From contig JAGQUL010000063.1 in NCBI GenBank assembly GCA_020438525.1, forward strand, positions 1 through 9,838: a stretch of 9,838 nt of DNA, written 5' to 3'. Numbering within the stretch: position 1 is the first letter of the stretch; the number at the start of each line of letters is the position of its first letter. Position numbers and translations under genes: made by a program. Positions 7,483 through 9,838 of the stretch are shown in pieces. This stretch comes from Thermoleophilia bacterium. Lineage in GTDB: Bacteria; Actinomycetota; Thermoleophilia; Gaiellales; SKUG01. The notes beneath the pieces are model-generated. The model saw only the letters and a program-made list of their open reading frames with translations, had not been told where the DNA came from and searched no databases.

Positions 7483-8451
7483 ATGTCATCGATCGCGCCG
7501 TTGACCGGCCGCGCGGGAGCCGCAGCACCACCTGCACCGATGCAGGTGCCGACGCTTGCTCCTGCAGCTGTGCCCACGACGACCGCAGCTGCACCGGCCG
7601 CCCCGCAGCTCGCGCAGCTCGCCGGCACGACCCGACGCCCGTCGTCGCGCGTCGAGGTGTGGGACATGTCGAGCGGGATCGAGCAGCCGCTCATGGGCGC
7701 GAAGCTGCTCGACGGTGGCGATTCGACCGTGACGCAGGCGTACGACAACGCCGTGAAGGTCGACGATTTCCTGCGCACGACGTTCGGCCGCGACGGATGG
7801 GACGGCAAGGGCGCACCGATGCGGATCGTGGTGCATGCGCCCAACGAAGACGGCACGCCCCACATGAACAACGCGTACTGGGACAACCTCACCAAGCGCA
7901 TCTACCTGGGCGACGGCGACGGCCAGCTGTTCAAGCCGCTCGGCGGCGCGCTCGACGTGATGGTGCACGAGGCGACGCACGCGATCGTGGATTCCGAGGT
8001 GAAGCTGCGCTACGACGGCCAGCAGGGCGGGATCAACGAGTCGTGGGCCGATGTGCTGGCGTCGGTCGCTGATCCGAAGGACTGGCTGATCGGCGAGGAC
8101 GTGTTCACTCCCGGAACGAAGGGCGACGCGATCCGCGACCTGGAGCATCCGCGGTTCGGCAACGTGAAGGAGCTTCCGGAGGGCGCGGTGCTGGAGCCGC
8201 ACGACTACTCCGGGATCCCGAGCCTCGCGGCGGTACGGGTGGCGGACAAGATCGGGCGCCAGGAGATGGGCCAGATCTGGTACTCGGCGCTGGTCGACCA
8301 TCTGGATTCGCGAGCAGGGTTCGCGGGCGCGGCGCGCGCGACGCTCGATGCTGCGGCGCAGCTGCACGGCGAGGGCAGCACCGAGGTCGGGGCGGTGCTC
8401 GACGCGTGGAAGAGCGTGGGAGTGGACCCCAGGTGGAAGCCGAAGGGCTGA
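7483..8451 (+). CDS. Thermolysin-like (family M4) zinc metalloprotease, first of a tandem pair
   Basis: This is predicted to hydrolyse peptide bonds with a single zinc; the substrate is unknown. The 322-residue product has an Ala/Pro/Thr-rich leader (1-50), then a compact M4 core. MNNAYWD (128-134) and GDGDG (143-147) match thermolysin's NNAFW and GDGDG. HEATH (162-166) supplies two zinc-ligand His and the catalytic Glu163. NESWAD (185-190) places the third ligand Glu186 at exactly the thermolysin distance. Tyr177 corresponds to catalytic Tyr157 and His240 in EPHDYSGIP to His231. The family helix KIGRQEMGQIWYSAL (256-270) follows. There is no recognisable signal peptide and no room for a long FTP/PepSY propeptide, so it resembles short protealysin-like members. 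AAGGGG five nt upstream selects the ATG over in-frame GTG 7441. The paralog at 8837 shares roughly half its residues by eye. Confidence 0.87.
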   Translation: MSSIAPLTGRAGAAAPPAPMQVPTLAPAAVPTTTAAAPAAPQLAQLAGTTRRPSSRVEVWDMSSGIEQPLMGAKLLDGGDSTVTQAYDNAVKVDDFLRTTFGRDGWDGKGAPMRIVVHAPNEDGTPHMNNAYWDNLTKRIYLGDGDGQLFKPLGGALDVMVHEATHAIVDSEVKLRYDGQQGGINESWADVLASVADPKDWLIGEDVFTPGTKGDAIRDLEHPRFGNVKELPEGAVLEPHDYSGIPSLAAVRVADKIGRQEMGQIWYSALVDHLDSRAGFAGAARATLDAAAQLHGEGSTEVGAVLDAWKSVGVDPRWKPKG

Positions 8452-8611
8452 CCCGCCAGCAGACATAGGTTCGGACGGTACGGTCGTCGGCGCGGGAAGG
8501 GGAGCCTGCGACGCAACAAGTACCACCGTCCGCACCACGCGTGCCGTGGGACGTGCGCGTGGATCCGACCGGTGCGTCCCGTGTGGGAGCGGTCGCAACG
8601 GTCACGACGAC

Positions 8612-8645
8612 GGGCCCGGGTCGGGAGCAATCCCGATCCGGGCCC
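8612..8645 (+). terminator. 15-bp hairpin with GCAA tetraloop after the first protease gene
   Basis: Arms 8612-8626 and 8631-8645 pair over 15 positions, all Watson-Crick except one G-U, and close on GCAA, a GNRA-type stable tetraloop. It lies 160 nt past the stop codon. No T-run follows, only GTTT a few bases on, so it is either a GC-rich terminator of the kind seen in high-GC bacteria or a 3'-end stabiliser. The symmetry would also work on the minus strand. Confidence 0.6.
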
Positions 8646-8687
8646 GCGCGCCGTTTCGGGGAGGCCGCGCCGACCGACGAAAATCTG

Positions 8688-8737
8688 CCGAATATTTTTC
8701 GGATTTCCATCGGAACGGCGATGGATGTTCACCGTTC
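8688..8737. promoter_or_regulatory. A/T-rich island and overlapping dyads upstream of the second protease promoter
   Basis: CCGAA (8688-8692) pairs with TTCGG (8698-8702) around an A/T-only centre. CCATCG (8707-8712) pairs with CGATGG (8719-8724). GAACGG (8713-8718) pairs with CCGTTC (8732-8737). They end 9 bp before the -35-like element. This is the most A/T-rich patch I noticed in the window and may be an operator cluster or a site for a nucleoid protein. No factor can be named. Confidence 0.35.
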
Positions 8738-8746
8738 GATAGCCGT

Positions 8747-8776
8747 TTGACGACGCGAGTCGCGGACCTTCATAGT
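8747..8776 (+). promoter_or_regulatory. Predicted promoter of the second M4 protease gene
   Basis: The -35 is TTGACG (8747-8752), the spacer is 18 bp, and the -10 is CATAGT (8771-8776), four of six matches to consensus. It shares TTGACGACGCG and CTTCA with the element at 7398-7427 at identical spacing while the bases between differ. That pattern argues for selection on the promoter hexamers. The predicted start is near 8783. Confidence 0.6.
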
Positions 8777-8836
8777 CCCCTCCACGCACTGATCAGGGAG
8801 GTCGGTGCGAGGGACACCAGGGAAGGGAGACCCCTC

Positions 8837-9694
8837 ATGACGATGAATCTTCGTCCGATCGCCGCGACGGCCACAAAGTCGAGCCTCGTAGTGGCGCACG
8901 ACGGCACCGGCGGACGCGAGCAGCTGCTCACGCCGCAGCAGGTCGAGGCCAGCAACGACCAGGTCCTCAAGGCCACGGTCGAGAACGCCAGCAAGGTGAT
9001 GTCGTTCCTCAAGGAGAAGTTCGGCCGCGACGGACTCGACGGCAAGGGGCAGAAGCTCGACGTCGTCGTCCACGCGCAGGATCCGATGATGGGCGGCGGC
9101 CCGATGAACAACGCCTACTGGGATGGCCAGGCAGGCAAGATGTTCATCGGCGACGGCGACGGCCACACGTTCACGCCGCTCGGCGAGGCGATCGACATCA
9201 TCGCGCACGAGGCAGGGCATGCGGTGCTCGAGTCGGAGGTCAAGATGGGCTTCGGCGGCCAGGAGGGCGCGCTGCACGAGTCGTTCGGCGACGTGCTCGG
9301 CTCGCTGCTCGATCCCGACGACTGGCAGGTCGGCGAGGACGCGTTCACGCCGGGCAAGGCGGGCGACGCGCTGCGCGACATGAGCAAGCCGACGCGCTAC
9401 TCGAACATGAGCGAGGTTCGCGGCAACGGCGGCGAGCCGCACCTGCTCGCCGACATCCCGAACCTTGCCGCGGTGCGCGTGGCAGAGAAGATCGGGCGCC
9501 AGGAGATGGGCAAGGTCTGGTACGACGGCTTCACCGAGTACATGAAGGACCACGCCCAGTTCGCGGATGCCGCGGTCGCCACCGTGAAGGCTGCGGAGCA
9601 GCTGTACGGTGTCGGCTCGTCACAGGCCGCAGCGGTCACCGACGCGTGGACGAGCGTCGGTGTGCTCGGCGGCAACAAGGCTGCCGCTGCCTGA
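8837..9694 (+). CDS. Thermolysin-like (family M4) zinc metalloprotease, second paralog with altered active site
   Basis: The 285-residue product is a leaderless M4-type core preceded by about 45 residues without a signal peptide. MNNAYWD (90-96) and GDGDG (105-109) are kept. HEAGH (124-128) supplies zinc ligands and Glu125, HESFGD (147-152) supplies ligand Glu148 at thermolysin spacing, and EPH (200-202) gives the His231 equivalent. Two departures stand out. Phe139 occupies the catalytic Tyr157 position, and the residues after His202 read LLADIP instead of the DYSGIP of the neighbour. The helix KIGRQEMGKVWYDGF (218-232) is nearly unchanged, and 24 consecutive bases (9488-9511) are identical to 8248-8271. 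AAGGGAG at 8823-8829, seven nt upstream, fixes the ATG. It is probably an active but specialised protease, although reduced catalysis or a non-catalytic role is possible. Confidence 0.87.
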   Translation: MTMNLRPIAATATKSSLVVAHDGTGGREQLLTPQQVEASNDQVLKATVENASKVMSFLKEKFGRDGLDGKGQKLDVVVHAQDPMMGGGPMNNAYWDGQAGKMFIGDGDGHTFTPLGEAIDIIAHEAGHAVLESEVKMGFGGQEGALHESFGDVLGSLLDPDDWQVGEDAFTPGKAGDALRDMSKPTRYSNMSEVRGNGGEPHLLADIPNLAAVRVAEKIGRQEMGKVWYDGFTEYMKDHAQFADAAVATVKAAEQLYGVGSSQAAAVTDAWTSVGVLGGNKAAAA

Positions 9695-9717
9695 CCGGCG
9701 GCGGCTACAGCAGGCGA

Positions 9718-9744
9718 GGCCGGCGACTGGGAGGCTCGCCGGCC
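9718..9744 (+). terminator. Hairpin after the second protease gene
   Basis: GGCCGGCGA (9718-9726) and TCGCCGGCC (9736-9744) are perfect 9-bp arms with a 9-nt loop, 23 nt after the stop codon. This fits a GC-rich terminator, although no T-run follows. The rest of the segment to the window edge shows no supported gene. Confidence 0.55.
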
Positions 9745-9838
9745 CCGACTGCCAGCGCGACGGCGCCTCGACGCATGCGAGGGGGTCGAGGCAGCATTCG
9801 GCGCGCACGACACGAGGGCCGCGATCCGCTGAGGATCG

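Larger units (their letters stand above)
8452..8836 (+). other. Intergenic region between the two protease genes
   Basis: No gene is supported in these 385 bp. In order it holds a weak dyad (CCACGCG 8535-8541 with CGCGTGG 8556-8562), the strong GCAA-capped hairpin at 8612-8645, an A/T-rich island (about 8678-8706), overlapping dyads (8707-8737), the promoter-like element at 8747-8776, and a leader of about 54 nt ending in the ribosome-binding site of the second gene. The layout implies that the second protease gene is transcribed on its own rather than by readthrough. Confidence 0.6.

Noticed and set aside
8348..8836. In-frame upstream extension of the second protease
   Set aside because: It overlaps the end of the first protease gene, the hairpin and the promoter. 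ATG 8837 has a good ribosome-binding site.
8729..9553. 274-residue minus-strand frame over the second protease
   Set aside because: It is antisense to a gene with a complete zinc-protease motif set.
9775..9838. Short open frame reaching the right edge
   Set aside because: Only 21 codons are visible, there is no ribosome-binding site, and the composition is Arg/Gly shadow-like.

Overview
The window is GC-rich bacterial chromosomal DNA with strong G/C preference at third codon positions. Gene order and protein character suggest an actinobacterium. The DUF2232 membrane gene between rpsR and rplI and purA just after dnaB point tentatively to a deep-branching class such as Thermoleophilia. That placement is inferred from gene order and was not tested by phylogeny.

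Left part, minus strand (about 1-5600). This is one compact housekeeping cluster, read right to left: rpsF (bS6), ssb, rpsR (bS18), a DUF2232 multi-pass membrane protein, rplI (bL9), dnaB (replicative helicase) and purA (adenylosuccinate synthetase, cut by the window edge). It joins ribosome assembly, single-stranded DNA binding, replication-fork unwinding and AMP synthesis. Most junctions are very tight: rpsR and the DUF2232 gene overlap by 4 nt, rplI-dnaB have a 2-nt gap and dnaB-purA a 1-nt gap. The exception is 269 bp before rplI, which contains several dyad symmetries and may separate two transcription units. Several proteins carry low-complexity tails: an Arg/Gly tail on S6, an acidic Ala-rich tail on L9, and Ala/Pro/Gly-rich ends on DnaB.

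Middle, plus strand (5831-7336). Divergent from rpsF is a 501-residue low-complexity protein with no recognised domain. A Lys/Arg/Ala-rich block sits between Pro/Glu-rich acidic stretches.

Right part, plus strand (7483-9694). Two paralogous thermolysin-like (peptidase family M4) metalloproteases lie in tandem. Each has the HExxH...E zinc site at exactly thermolysin spacing and the catalytic His. Neither has a recognisable signal peptide or a long propeptide. Each gene has its own upstream region, and the two regions share a promoter-like element: an identical 11-bp TTGACGACGCG and a similar -10 hexamer at the same distance. The second paralog has Phe where thermolysin has its catalytic Tyr157. 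A 15-bp hairpin with a GCAA tetraloop separates the two genes, and another hairpin follows the second. This protease pair is the most unusual part of the window. I see no RNA genes, CRISPR arrays, insertion sequences or phage genes.
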